Assembly: GCA_025757645.1 (NCBI GenBank)
Contig: CP107216.1
Location: 1,053,501-1,117,500, forward strand
Direction: 5' to 3'
Origin: Clostridiales bacterium
GTDB lineage: Bacteria; Bacillota; Clostridia; Oscillospirales; Oscillospiraceae
DNA length: 64,000 nt
Below are positions 40,608 to 49,371 of the stretch, in pieces. Made by a program: the position numbers and the translations under genes. Below the pieces are notes generated by a model. That model was given only the letters and a program-made list of their open reading frames with translations, made no database searches and was not told where the DNA came from. Each line of letters begins with the position of its first letter. Within the stretch, counting starts at the first letter, position 1.

Positions 40608-42113
40608 ATGCTTATGAATGCTTTTGATAAACCTGTCCAATCGAATACGGAGCAGGCGGGGCGCGGCCATGGGTTCGCGCGGATGTTTGACCGCGTGTGC
40701 GCGTTTCTTGATGAGTGCGTCGGCGGCGCGTCGGCGCTGATCGCCGCCTGTCAGAGCGTGGCTGACCGGTTCTGGCACAGCAAGCTGTATTTCCCGGTCT
40801 GCTTTCTGATGCTCGCGGTGTTCATGGCGGCCGGACTGCCGGTCGTGGGCGGCGTTCTCGTCATGTCCACGCTGATCTTCCTGCTGCTGTTTTGCGACGA
40901 TCTGCTGAGCGTCCTGTTCCCGGTCGTGCTGCTGGCCATGGTGGGCACGGAGTTTTACGATGAGCTCTACAGCCTGCTTCGCTTCTGGTGGATCGGCCTG
41001 CTGGCAGCGGCGGCGCTGCTCGTGCACATCGGTGCTTACGCCCGCGCGCCGCGCAACGGCGGCTGCCTGCACGGCATGGTGGCCGTGTCGGTCGCAACGC
41101 TGCTCGGCGGCCTGGGCTTCATCTCCCGCGAGGAGTATTTCGCGCCCACGGCGCTGTACTATTCTCTCGGCCTCGGCGTTGTGATGCTGCTGGTCTACCT
41201 GCTGTGCCGCAGCGAGGCGGACCGCACGCGCGACTATGACGTCGCCGAGCGGATGCTGCAGATCCTTTATGCCGGCGGTCTGTTCACAGGCTTTGTGGTG
41301 GCGCTGTTTTATGCGCGCCATATGCAGGAGTTCGTGCAGGACTTTTCCACGATCTATTTCAAGTACCGCAATTTCAGCGCGACGATGCTGCTCATCTCGC
41401 TGCCCGCCGTGTCGTACTTTGCCGCGCGTGACCGGCGGCACTTCCTCGCGGTCGCGTTTTTGTACTTCATGATGCTCATGACCGGCTCGCGCAGCGGCCT
41501 GATCTTCGGTACGGCAATGCTGCTGCTGTGCCTTGCCTATGTGTATTACTGCAATCCCGAGCGCCGCGCGGTCTATCGCCGCGTCGGGCTCATCAGCCTG
41601 ATCCCGGCGGTCGCGCTGCTCATCGCGCTCGTGCCGCGGCTGTTCGCCTCGCGCATGGTCGACGGTGCGCTCATCTCCCCGGATGACAGCCGGTACACGT
41701 TTTTCATCCAGGGCCTGCTGGACTTTGTGAAGAATCCGCTCTTTGGCTGCGGTCTTGGCTCGATGCACAATGCGCCGATCTTCCTCGGCGTGGAGGGCAG
41801 CATCGTCTGGTACCACAACCTCATCGCGCAGATCCTCGGCAGTATGGGGCTTGTCGGCGCGGTCGGCTATGGCTGGCTGTTTTATGACCGCGTGCGCCTG
41901 CTCTGGCGCAAGCGCAGCCGCATGACGCTGGCGTTCGCACTGTCCTACTTTGCCATGCTGCTCATTTCCATGACGAATCCGGGCATGTTCTGCCCGATGC
42001 CGAATGCGCTGCTCATGGTGGCCATGTTTGTGGTCGTGGAGCGGCAGCCCGATACCGCTGCGGCGCCGGTCAAGGCCGGCATCGCCAGTGCACCGGAAAG
42101 GAGATTGTTCTGA
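40608..42113 (+). CDS. O-antigen ligase/polymerase-like (Wzy_C) membrane protein
   Basis: 501 aa, about twelve membrane helices. A large external loop and FLYFMMLMTGSRSGLIFGTA, then GCGLGSMHNAPIF and WYHNLIAQILGSMGLVG, fit the Wzy/WaaL glycan polymerase or ligase superfamily. It probably acts on a surface polysaccharide at the outer face of the membrane. No glycosyltransferases are adjacent, so the glycan is unknown. The start is uncertain: ATG 40608 and 40614 both lack a clear Shine-Dalgarno, and the frame is open upstream to 40515. Confidence 0.78.
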   Translation: MLMNAFDKPVQSNTEQAGRGHGFARMFDRVCAFLDECVGGASALIAACQSVADRFWHSKLYFPVCFLMLAVFMAAGLPVVGGVLVMSTLIFLLLFCDDLLSVLFPVVLLAMVGTEFYDELYSLLRFWWIGLLAAAALLVHIGAYARAPRNGGCLHGMVAVSVATLLGGLGFISREEYFAPTALYYSLGLGVVMLLVYLLCRSEADRTRDYDVAERMLQILYAGGLFTGFVVALFYARHMQEFVQDFSTIYFKYRNFSATMLLISLPAVSYFAARDRRHFLAVAFLYFMMLMTGSRSGLIFGTAMLLLCLAYVYYCNPERRAVYRRVGLISLIPAVALLIALVPRLFASRMVDGALISPDDSRYTFFIQGLLDFVKNPLFGCGLGSMHNAPIFLGVEGSIVWYHNLIAQILGSMGLVGAVGYGWLFYDRVRLLWRKRSRMTLAFALSYFAMLLISMTNPGMFCPMPNALLMVAMFVVVERQPDTAAAPVKAGIASAPERRLF

Positions 42114-42673
42114 TGAAACGTTTTCAGCTTCTTACGACCGCAATTTTTCTGTTCTGCACGCTTCTGATCGCCGGCTGCACCGGCCGCGGCGTCGAGGCGC
42201 AGGCGACCGCCGCCCCGGAGGCGACGCCGACGGCCACTGCAGATATTATGTCCGGCATCCAGACTGGCGACAGCGCCGTCAACAAGATCCTGGCCGGCAC
42301 GTGGACTTTTGAGCGCACGGACGCCGACAAGAAGACGGATGAGGGCAGCGCCAGCCAGATCCTGCCCAGCACGGACACCGGCGCCAAGGAGACCACGGAC
42401 GTCAAGGAGCCCGGCACGATCCGCGAGCTGACGTTCCGCACCAACGGCACGGGTACTTACACGGATGCCAACGGCACGCCGCTGGCTTTCGAGTTTGCGC
42501 TCAACGGCGACAACCTGACGCTCGCGCTCGAAAACGGCACGGTGCAGATGTTCCGCTGCACGCTGGAAAACGGGCTCATGTACCTCACGCCGATGAGCAA
42601 CAACGGCGCGTATCAGGCCTTCACCGATGTGTTCCGCCAGACGCAGAGCACGTCCGGCGAGACGGCCAACTGA
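42113..42673 (+). CDS. Lipoprotein of unknown function
   Basis: 186 aa. Lipoprotein signal peptide with LLIAGC (C22), a Thr/Ala/Pro-rich linker, then a beta-rich domain (about 60-175) with AGTWTFERTDAD, TIRELTFRTNGTGTYTDANG and LTLALENGTVQMFRC. The pattern resembles small lipocalin-like or DUF5640-type lipoproteins that monitor the envelope, but I do not recognise the family. AAAGGAG precedes ATG 42113, which overlaps the polymerase stop as TGATG. Confidence 0.7.
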   Translation: MKRFQLLTTAIFLFCTLLIAGCTGRGVEAQATAAPEATPTATADIMSGIQTGDSAVNKILAGTWTFERTDADKKTDEGSASQILPSTDTGAKETTDVKEPGTIRELTFRTNGTGTYTDANGTPLAFEFALNGDNLTLALENGTVQMFRCTLENGLMYLTPMSNNGAYQAFTDVFRQTQSTSGETAN

Positions 42674-42689
42674 ATCACCCGGATCCTCC

Positions 42690-42720
42690 CGGCCGGACGC
42701 TCAGAGCGTCCGGCCGTTTT
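42690..42720 (+). terminator. Terminator after the polymerase-lipoprotein unit
   Basis: 12-bp stem (42690-42701 with 42705-42716), 3-nt loop CAG, then TTTT. Confidence 0.9.
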
Positions 42721-42809
42721 GCGTTTAAAAAAGATTTCAGAAATTTTTCGAGATTTTCGGCCCAGAATCGTGTATAATCAGGAGCATCCATTCGGAAAGG
42801 AACTCTGCC

Positions 42810-43601
42810 ATGTCCCGAAAGACAAGAAAACGCGGCCGCCGACGGCTGCTTGTCATTGTGGTGCTGCTGGCGCTGATCGTCTTCGGCGTGTTTGCGCGCG
42901 GTCTGTTCACGAGCGGCAAGACGACGGCCGAGCGCGCGCAGCGCGAGCTGGACAGCTATGCCGAGAAAAATGATGCCTCGCTCGATGATTATCCGGACGC
43001 GCTCGTGCAGCTCTATGCCCGCAATCCCGACGCGCGCGATTTCGTGCGCGACTACCCGAAGAAAAAAGATCTGACCCCGACGATCGACCTCAGCGGCCTT
43101 GCCGGGTCGGAGACCGTGCCGCTGCTGCTGCAGTGGGACGAGCGCTGGGGCTACCGCGAATACAACGAGAGCATCATCGGCCTGGCCGGCTGCGGGCCGA
43201 CGTGCCTGTCCATGGTCACGATCTACCTCACCGGCGACACGACGAAGGACCCGCTCTGGATGTGCCAGTTCGTGGAAGCGCACCAGTTCAACGTGCCCGG
43301 CAGCGGCAGCAAGTGGGCGCTCATCTCCGAGGGCGGGCGGATGCTCGGCCTGGACGTGACGCAGATCCCGCTGGACAAGGACCGCATCTACCGCAATCTC
43401 GACGTTGGCAATCCGATCATCGTGGTCGTCGGCCCAGGCGATTTCACGACCGACGGGCACTTCCTCGTCCTGACCGGGCGCGACGGCGACAAGATCACGC
43501 TCAACGATCCGAACAGCCCCACGAACTCCCAAAAGAGCTGGGACTATGACACCCTCGCCGGGCAGATCCAGAGCCTCTGGGTGCTGCGCCGCGCGGGCTA
43601 A
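42810..43601 (+). CDS. Membrane-anchored C39-like cysteine peptidase
   Basis: 263 aa. Basic N-terminus, one membrane helix (about 14-32), then a Peptidase_C39_2 domain: LLLQWDERWGYREYN, LAGCGPTCLSMV with the likely catalytic Cys in GCGP, DGHFLVLTGRDGD with the His, and LNDPNSP. It is exported with the catalytic domain outside. The target is unknown; it does not carry an ABC transporter, so it is not a bacteriocin exporter. A TATAAT at 42773-42778 may be the -10, but the -35 is poor. GAAAGGAA lies upstream of the ATG. Confidence 0.85.
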   Translation: MSRKTRKRGRRRLLVIVVLLALIVFGVFARGLFTSGKTTAERAQRELDSYAEKNDASLDDYPDALVQLYARNPDARDFVRDYPKKKDLTPTIDLSGLAGSETVPLLLQWDERWGYREYNESIIGLAGCGPTCLSMVTIYLTGDTTKDPLWMCQFVEAHQFNVPGSGSKWALISEGGRMLGLDVTQIPLDKDRIYRNLDVGNPIIVVVGPGDFTTDGHFLVLTGRDGDKITLNDPNSPTNSQKSWDYDTLAGQIQSLWVLRRAG

Positions 43602-43805
43602 GCGCCGGATAAGGAGAAGCCTCGCAGAGTTTCGCCGCCGGAGCGGCGAAAGGAAATCCTGTCATCTTTTCCGGCGATATGTGCGGCGGAAAAAATACTT
43701 CTCAGGCTGCAAGTGTGAAATTTGTGCGCCGGCGGCACACAAATTCTGCGCGCAGCAGACTGCAAGCCCTTTGTCGGAAAACCGCTTGGGTTTCCGACAG
43801 TTTTC

Positions 43806-43838
43806 AGCAGCGCCGTCTTCGGACGGCGCTGCTTTTTG
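43806..43838 (+). terminator. Terminator with TTCG loop upstream of fumC
   Basis: 12-bp stem (43806-43817 with 43822-43833), TTCG tetraloop, five T. Confidence 0.9.
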
Positions 43839-43851
43839 CGTGTTTCCGGGG

Positions 43852-43881
43852 TTGCGGTGCGCGGGCAGATGGGCGTATAAT
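43852..43881 (+). promoter_or_regulatory. sigma-A promoter of fumC-malic enzyme
   Basis: TTGCGG (43852-43857), 18-nt spacer, consensus TATAAT (43876-43881). Confidence 0.6.
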
Positions 43882-43918
43882 AGCGGCATCTGAGATTTTT
43901 GCGAAAAGAGGTTACAGG

Positions 43919-45304
43919 ATGGAATACCGTCTGGAGCATGATACCATGGGCGAGGTGCGTGTGCCTGCTGACCGTTACTGGGGCGCGCAGACGCAGCGCA
44001 GCTTTGAAAACTTCCGCATCGGCACCGAGAAGATCCCGCCGGAGGTCATCCGCGCGTTCGCGGTCGTGAAGCTCGCGGCCGCGCGCGCGAACGCGCAGCT
44101 CGGTGTGCTCGACGCCCGCCGCGCTGGTGCGATCGAGACCGCCTGCCATGAGATCCTCGACGGCTCGCTCGACGGCAACTTCCCGCTCGCCGTCTGGCAG
44201 ACCGGCAGCGGCACGCAGACGAATATGAATGTCAACGAGGTCATTGCCCACCGCGCCAATGAGCTGCTGGGTGAAGATCTTGTGCACCCGAACGACCACG
44301 TCAACTGCTCGCAGAGCTCGAACGACACGTTTCCGACGGCCATGCACGTGGCCGCGCGCGTCGCGCTCGAGGAGCAGGTCCTGCCCGCCATCGGCCGCCT
44401 GACGGCGACGCTCGACCGCCTGAGCGCGGAGTACCGCGATGTGGTCAAGATCGGCCGCACGCACCTGCAGGACGCCGTGCCGCTCACGCTCGGGCAGGAG
44501 ATCAGCGGCTGGAGCGCCATGCTCGGCCACGACCGCGACATGATCGTGCAGGCCTGCCGTGCGCTGAGTGAGCTTGCCCTCGGCGGCACGGCCGTCGGCA
44601 CGGGGCTCAACGCCCCGGCGGCGTTCGGCGATCTGGCGGCGGAGGAGATCTCCGAGCTGCTGGGCTACGCCTTCCTGTCGGCGCCGAACAAGTTCCACGC
44701 GCTCACGAGCAAGGACCAGATGGTATTTGCCCACGGCGCGCTCAAGGCGCTGGCGGCCGATCTCATGAAGATCGCCAACGACGTGCGCTGGCTCGCTTCC
44801 GGCCCGCGCTGCGGCATCGGCGAGCTCATCATCCCGGCCAACGAGCCCGGCTCGTCCATCATGCCCGGCAAGGTCAATCCCACGCAGTGCGAGGCCGTCA
44901 CGATGGTGGCCGTGCAGGTCATGGGCAATGACACGGCCATCGGCATCGCGGCGTCGCAGGGCAACTTCCAGCTCAATGTGTTCCTGCCGGTGACAATCTA
45001 TAACTTCCTGCAGTCGGCGCGTCTGCTTTCTGACGCCATGGATTCGTTCGAGGCCAACTGCGTGCGCGGCATCCGGCCGAATTACGCCGTCATTCAGGCG
45101 CATCTGGACGCATCGCTCATGCTTGTCACGGCGCTCAACCCGCACATCGGCTACGAAAACGCGGCAAAGATCGCAAAGCACGCCCACGCCACCGGCCAGA
45201 CGCTCAAAGCCGCGGCGGTGGAGCTCGGCCTGCTCACGGCCGAGGAGTTTGACGCCTGGGTGCGGCCCGAGGATATGGTGCACCCGAAACAGGAGGAGGC
45301 ATAA
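43919..45304 (+). CDS. fumC: Class II fumarate hydratase
   Basis: 461 aa. Interconverts fumarate and L-malate without an iron-sulfur cluster. VWQTGSGTQTNMNVNEVIA, SSNDTFPTAMH, GRTHLQDAVP and the mobile SS loop signature GSSIMPGKVNPTQCEA are all intact. Many strict anaerobes use the class I enzyme, so the oxygen-stable class II form is worth noting. AGAGG precedes ATG 43919. The malic enzyme starts 2 nt after the stop, so malate made here can go directly to pyruvate. Confidence 0.96.
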   Translation: MEYRLEHDTMGEVRVPADRYWGAQTQRSFENFRIGTEKIPPEVIRAFAVVKLAAARANAQLGVLDARRAGAIETACHEILDGSLDGNFPLAVWQTGSGTQTNMNVNEVIAHRANELLGEDLVHPNDHVNCSQSSNDTFPTAMHVAARVALEEQVLPAIGRLTATLDRLSAEYRDVVKIGRTHLQDAVPLTLGQEISGWSAMLGHDRDMIVQACRALSELALGGTAVGTGLNAPAAFGDLAAEEISELLGYAFLSAPNKFHALTSKDQMVFAHGALKALAADLMKIANDVRWLASGPRCGIGELIIPANEPGSSIMPGKVNPTQCEAVTMVAVQVMGNDTAIGIAASQGNFQLNVFLPVTIYNFLQSARLLSDAMDSFEANCVRGIRPNYAVIQAHLDASLMLVTALNPHIGYENAAKIAKHAHATGQTLKAAAVELGLLTAEEFDAWVRPEDMVHPKQEEA

Positions 45305-45306
45305 GC

Positions 45307-46482
45307 ATGGATTACGCAAAGGAATCGCTCCGTCTGCACGAGCAGTGGGGCGGCAAGATCGAAGTCAACACCCGCGTGCCGGTCTCCACAAAGGACGACC
45401 TGTCGCTCGCATATACGCCCGGCGTGGCCCAGCCGTGTCTGGAGATCCAGCGCGACCCGGACAAGAGCTACACGCTCACGCGCCGGCACAATCTCTGCGC
45501 CGTCATCACGGACGGTTCGGCCGTGCTCGGCCTTGGCGACATCGGGCCAGAGGCGGGTATGCCCGTCATGGAGGGCAAGTGCGTGCTGTTCAAGGCGTTT
45601 GCGGACGTGGACGCCTTTCCGCTGTGCATCCGCACGAAGGATGTGGACGAGTTCGTGCGCACGGTGTACCTGCTCTCCGGCAGCTTCGGCGGCATCAATC
45701 TGGAGGACATCTCCGCGCCGCGCTGCTTTGAGATCGAGCGCAAGCTCAAGCAGCTGTGCGACATTCCGGTCTTTCACGACGACCAGCACGGCACGGCCAT
45801 CATCACGCTCGCGGGCCTCACAAACGCGCTGCGCGTGGTCGGCAAGCGCCTCGAGGATGTGAAGATCGTCCTGTCCGGCGCGGGCGCGGCCGCCATTTCC
45901 ATCAGCAAGCTGCTGCTGAGCGCGGGCGCGCGCGACGTGACGCTCTGTGATCGCGTGGGCGCGATCTATGCCGGCCGGCCGGAGAACATGAACTGGATCA
46001 AAACCGAGATGGCCGAGGTCACGAACCTCCGCCGCCAGGCCGGCACGCTGGCCGATGTCGTCCGCGGCGCGGACGTGTTCATCGGCGTGTCGCAGCCCGG
46101 CCTGCTGACCGGCGACATGGTGCGCACCATGCACCGCGACGCCATCGTTTTTGCCTGCGCCAACCCCACGCCGGAGATCTTCCCCGACGAGGCCAGGGCC
46201 GCGGGCGCGGCCGTCGTCAGCACCGGCCGCAGCGACTATCCGAACCAGATCAACAACGTGCTGGCCTTCCCGGGTATCTTTCGCGGCGCGTTCGACGTGC
46301 GCGCGTCCGATATCAACGAACCCATGAAGCTCGCCGCCGCGCACGCGCTCTCGGCGCTCATCACGCCCGAGGAGCTGTGCGCCGATTATATCATCCCCAA
46401 GGCCTTTGACCCGCGCGTCGGCCCGGCCGTGGCCGCGGCGGTCGCGCAGGCCGCGCGCGCGAGCGGCGTCGCGCGCATCTGA
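45307..46482 (+). CDS. NAD(P)-dependent malic enzyme
   Basis: 391 aa, the short bacterial form without a phosphotransacetylase tail. Oxidative decarboxylation of malate to pyruvate. SLAYTPGVAQPCLEI, TDGSAVLGLGDIGPEAGMPVMEGK (split here as TDGSAVLGLGDIGPEAG and MPVMEGK), FHDDQHGTAII and a Rossmann motif LSGAGAAAISISKLL are present. AGGAGG precedes ATG 45307; it is co-transcribed with fumC. Confidence 0.95.
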   Translation: MDYAKESLRLHEQWGGKIEVNTRVPVSTKDDLSLAYTPGVAQPCLEIQRDPDKSYTLTRRHNLCAVITDGSAVLGLGDIGPEAGMPVMEGKCVLFKAFADVDAFPLCIRTKDVDEFVRTVYLLSGSFGGINLEDISAPRCFEIERKLKQLCDIPVFHDDQHGTAIITLAGLTNALRVVGKRLEDVKIVLSGAGAAAISISKLLLSAGARDVTLCDRVGAIYAGRPENMNWIKTEMAEVTNLRRQAGTLADVVRGADVFIGVSQPGLLTGDMVRTMHRDAIVFACANPTPEIFPDEARAAGAAVVSTGRSDYPNQINNVLAFPGIFRGAFDVRASDINEPMKLAAAHALSALITPEELCADYIIPKAFDPRVGPAVAAAVAQAARASGVARI

Positions 46483-46515
46483 TCTTGAATTTTTCCCCCG
46501 CAAAGGAGACATCCT

Positions 46516-48894
46516 ATGGATTCCTATGAAAAATCCCTGCAGACGCTGGAGCTGCCGGCCGTGCTGGCGCTGCTGGCTGCGCAGGCCGTGAGCGAAACGG
46601 CCCGCACGCAGGCCATGGCCCTGCGTCCGAGCGGCGACCGCGCCGTGGTGGCGACCCGCCTCGGCGAGACGAGCGCCGCCGCATCGATGATGGTCGTCAA
46701 GGGCAGCCCGTCGTTTTCCGGTGTGAAGGACGTACGCGCGGCGCTGCAGCGCGCGGACATGGGCGGCGCGCTCAACACGCGCGAGCTACTGGATATCGCG
46801 GGCGTGCTGCAGGCGGCGCGCTGCGTGCGCAGCTACGGCACCGGCGAGCGGCAGGACAAGACGAGCATCGACTACCTCTTCAGCGCCCTGCAGGCCAACC
46901 GCTTTCTGGAGGAGAAGATCTTCACCTCCATCACCGGCGAGGACGAGATCGCCGACAGCGCGTCGAGCGAGCTGGCGTCCATCCGCCGGCTGATCCGCGC
47001 CGCGAGCGCGCGCGTGCACGATGCGCTGCAGAAGATCATCTCCTCGCCGAGCTATGCCAAGGCGCTGCAGGAGCCGATCATCACCATGCGCTCCGAGCGC
47101 TATGTCGTGCCGGTCAAGGCCGAGCACAAGGGCGCCGTGCCCGGCCTCGTGCACGACGTGTCGGCCTCCGGCGCGACGCTGTTCATCGAGCCGATGGCCG
47201 CCGTGAAGGCAAACAACGAGCTGCGGGAGCTGCGCGCACGTGAAAAGACGGAGATCGAGCGCATCCTCGCCGAGCTCTCGGCCGAGTGCGCCGCGCACCG
47301 GGAGGACATCTCGAGCGACTTTGACGTGCTCGTGCGCCTCGACCTCATTTTTGCCAAGGCAAAGCTCGCCTACCAGCTCAACGCGATCGCGCCGGAGCTG
47401 ACGGACAAGCACCTGCAGCTGCGCCGCGCGCGCCATCCGCTGCTGCCGAAGGACACCGCTGTGCCGATCGATGTTTCGCTCGGCGGCGAATTTGACACGC
47501 TCGTCATCACCGGCCCGAACACCGGCGGCAAGACCGTCACGCTCAAGACCATCGGTCTGCTCGCGGCCATGACGCAGTGCGGCCTGCACATCCCGTGTGC
47601 CGACGGCAGCACCATGCCGGTGTTCCACGAGATCATGGCCGACATCGGCGATGAGCAGAGCATCGAGCAGTCGCTGTCCACGTTCTCGGCGCACATGACG
47701 AACACCGTGCGCATGCTCAAGGAGTGCGACGACCGGTCGCTGCTGCTGTTCGACGAGCTCGGCGCCGGCACGGACCCGGCCGAGGGCGCGGCGCTGGCCA
47801 TCGCCATCATCGAGCACGCGCGCAAGTGCGGCGCGCTCATCGCCGCCACGACGCATTATACCGAGCTCAAGGTCTACGCCACGACGCAGCCCGGCGTCAT
47901 GAACGCCTCGTGTGAGTTTGACGTGGACTCCCTGCGCCCGACGTACCACCTGCTCATCGGCATCCCCGGCAAGTCCAACGCCTTTGCCATCTCCGAGCGG
48001 CTGGGCCTGCCGCAGGAGATCATCGACGACGCGCGCAGCCGTGTCAGCACCGAGAGCGCGAGCATGGAGGCCACCATCGAGAAGCTTGAGCAGGTGCGCC
48101 AGCTCATGGAGCGCGACCGCGCCGAGGCGGCGCGCCAGCTGCGCGAAGCGGAGGAAAACCGCCGCAAGTCCGAGCGCCTGAAGGCGGAGCTCTCCGTCCG
48201 GCTGGAAAAGGCGGACGAGAAGGCCCGCCGCGACGCCGAGCGCATCATCGGCGACGCGCGCCGCACGGCGGACGAGGTGATGCGCGAGCTCGACGCGCTG
48301 CGCAAAATGGAGAAAATGGACACCGACCACCACCGCGCCAACGACGCGCGCGCCGCCCTGCGCCGCAAGCTGAACGTGGCCGAGGACGCGGCCGCCGCCG
48401 CGGCGCACCCGCAGGTGCAGGAGAAAAAAGTCTCCGCCCGCCCGGTGCGCGTGGGCGACACCGTGCAGCTGCGCAAGATGGGCGACATCAAGGCGACCGT
48501 CACGGCCATCTCCGCCGACCGGACGCTGACCCTGCGCGCGGGCATCATGAACGTGACGGCCAAGGAACAGGACGTGTACCTGCTCGAAAACGAGAAGCCC
48601 GAGGCGCAGAAGTTTGCCGCCGCGCACGCAGCCAGCCTGCGCAATGTGGCCGCCGAGTCGGAGATCGACCTGCGCGGCATGGACACGATGGAGGCCGTCG
48701 CCGCGACCGAGCGTTTCCTCGACAACGCCGTCATGGCCAAGCTCGAGAAGGTCACCATCATCCACGGCAAGGGCACCGGCGCGCTGCGCGCAGCCGTGCA
48801 GCAGTCGCTGCGCAAAAACAAGGCCGTCAAGTCCTACCGGCTCGGCCGTTACGGCGAGGGCGAGAGCGGCGTGACCGTTGTCGAACTGAAATAA
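46516..48894 (+). CDS. mutS2: MutS2 family endonuclease/ribosome-rescue ATPase
   Basis: 792 aa. MutS-type core and ATPase with Walker A GPNTGGKTVTLKT near residue 331, EQSIEQSLSTFSAHM, and FDELGAGTDPAEGAAL. A long coiled coil (about 520-640), a KOW/SH3-like segment and a C-terminal Smr domain (about 715-792: DLRGMDTMEAV, IIHGKGTGALR) complete the MutS2 architecture. It lacks the mismatch-recognition domain. In other Firmicutes MutS2 acts on branched DNA or collided ribosomes. AAAGGAG precedes the ATG, 33 nt after the malic enzyme gene. Confidence 0.95.
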   Translation: MDSYEKSLQTLELPAVLALLAAQAVSETARTQAMALRPSGDRAVVATRLGETSAAASMMVVKGSPSFSGVKDVRAALQRADMGGALNTRELLDIAGVLQAARCVRSYGTGERQDKTSIDYLFSALQANRFLEEKIFTSITGEDEIADSASSELASIRRLIRAASARVHDALQKIISSPSYAKALQEPIITMRSERYVVPVKAEHKGAVPGLVHDVSASGATLFIEPMAAVKANNELRELRAREKTEIERILAELSAECAAHREDISSDFDVLVRLDLIFAKAKLAYQLNAIAPELTDKHLQLRRARHPLLPKDTAVPIDVSLGGEFDTLVITGPNTGGKTVTLKTIGLLAAMTQCGLHIPCADGSTMPVFHEIMADIGDEQSIEQSLSTFSAHMTNTVRMLKECDDRSLLLFDELGAGTDPAEGAALAIAIIEHARKCGALIAATTHYTELKVYATTQPGVMNASCEFDVDSLRPTYHLLIGIPGKSNAFAISERLGLPQEIIDDARSRVSTESASMEATIEKLEQVRQLMERDRAEAARQLREAEENRRKSERLKAELSVRLEKADEKARRDAERIIGDARRTADEVMRELDALRKMEKMDTDHHRANDARAALRRKLNVAEDAAAAAAHPQVQEKKVSARPVRVGDTVQLRKMGDIKATVTAISADRTLTLRAGIMNVTAKEQDVYLLENEKPEAQKFAAAHAASLRNVAAESEIDLRGMDTMEAVAATERFLDNAVMAKLEKVTIIHGKGTGALRAAVQQSLRKNKAVKSYRLGRYGEGESGVTVVELK

Positions 48895-48951
48895 AAACAG
48901 AAAAACCCGGCGAAAAAACGCTGTGCAAAGCAACAAAAAAACGAAAATCGG

Positions 48952-48980
48952 TTGACGATGCCGGGCGTTTTTGATAAGAT
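48952..48980 (+). promoter_or_regulatory. sigma-A promoter of the HPr gene
   Basis: TTGACG (48952-48957), 17-nt spacer, TAAGAT (48975-48980). Confidence 0.6.
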
Positions 48981-49015
48981 GATACAAGCATAATAGTGCA
49001 TAAGGAGTGGAGAAA

Positions 49016-49279
49016 ATGATCACGAAAGAAGCAGTCATCAACAACCTGGAGGGACTCCATGCACGGCCCGCGGTCTTTTTTATCCAGAAGGCAAACGAGT
49101 TCAAGAGCAGCATCTGGATTGAGAAAGACGAGAGACGCGTTAACGCCAAGAGCCTTCTCGGCGTCCTGTCACTTGGCATCGTGAAGGGCTCGACGATCAC
49201 CCTCGTGGCCGACGGCGCCGACGAGCAGGAAGCGATCGATACCCTGACCGCACTGATCAATTCCGATTTTTCCGAGTGA
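49016..49279 (+). CDS. HPr family phosphocarrier protein
   Basis: 87 aa, normal HPr length. The phosphorylation site H15 lies in NLEGLHARPAVFF, and S46 in NAKSLLGVLSLG, the site used by HPr kinase in Firmicutes. So it can serve both sugar phosphotransfer and catabolite control, unlike Crh, which lacks His15. AAGGAG is 8 nt before ATG 49016; a GTG at 49007 overlaps that site and is unlikely. It stands alone with a promoter and terminator; ptsI is not adjacent. Confidence 0.93.
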   Translation: MITKEAVINNLEGLHARPAVFFIQKANEFKSSIWIEKDERRVNAKSLLGVLSLGIVKGSTITLVADGADEQEAIDTLTALINSDFSE

Positions 49280-49298
49280 TCCCAACAACATGAAACCG

Positions 49299-49334
49299 AA
49301 ACAGGGGCGTGTCATCAGCACGCCCCTGTTTTCC
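49299..49334 (+). terminator. Terminator after the HPr gene
   Basis: 13-bp stem (49299-49311 with 49319-49331), 7-nt loop, T-run. Confidence 0.88.
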
Positions 49335-49371
49335 TGACCGCAGATTTTTTTCGGCATCGCAGGAGCAGACT

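Larger units (their letters stand above)
43602..43918. other. Structured intergenic region (317 bp), no gene recognised
   Basis: Contains four inverted repeats: TTTCGCCGC/GCGGCGAAA (43629-43650), AATTTGTG/CACACAAATT (about 43719-43746), TGTCGGAAA/TTTCCGACA (about 43772-43800) and a terminator-like UUCG hairpin (43806-43833). The last is followed by the fumC promoter. No promoter precedes the first three, so they may be the 3' end of the peptidase transcript. Confidence 0.5.
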
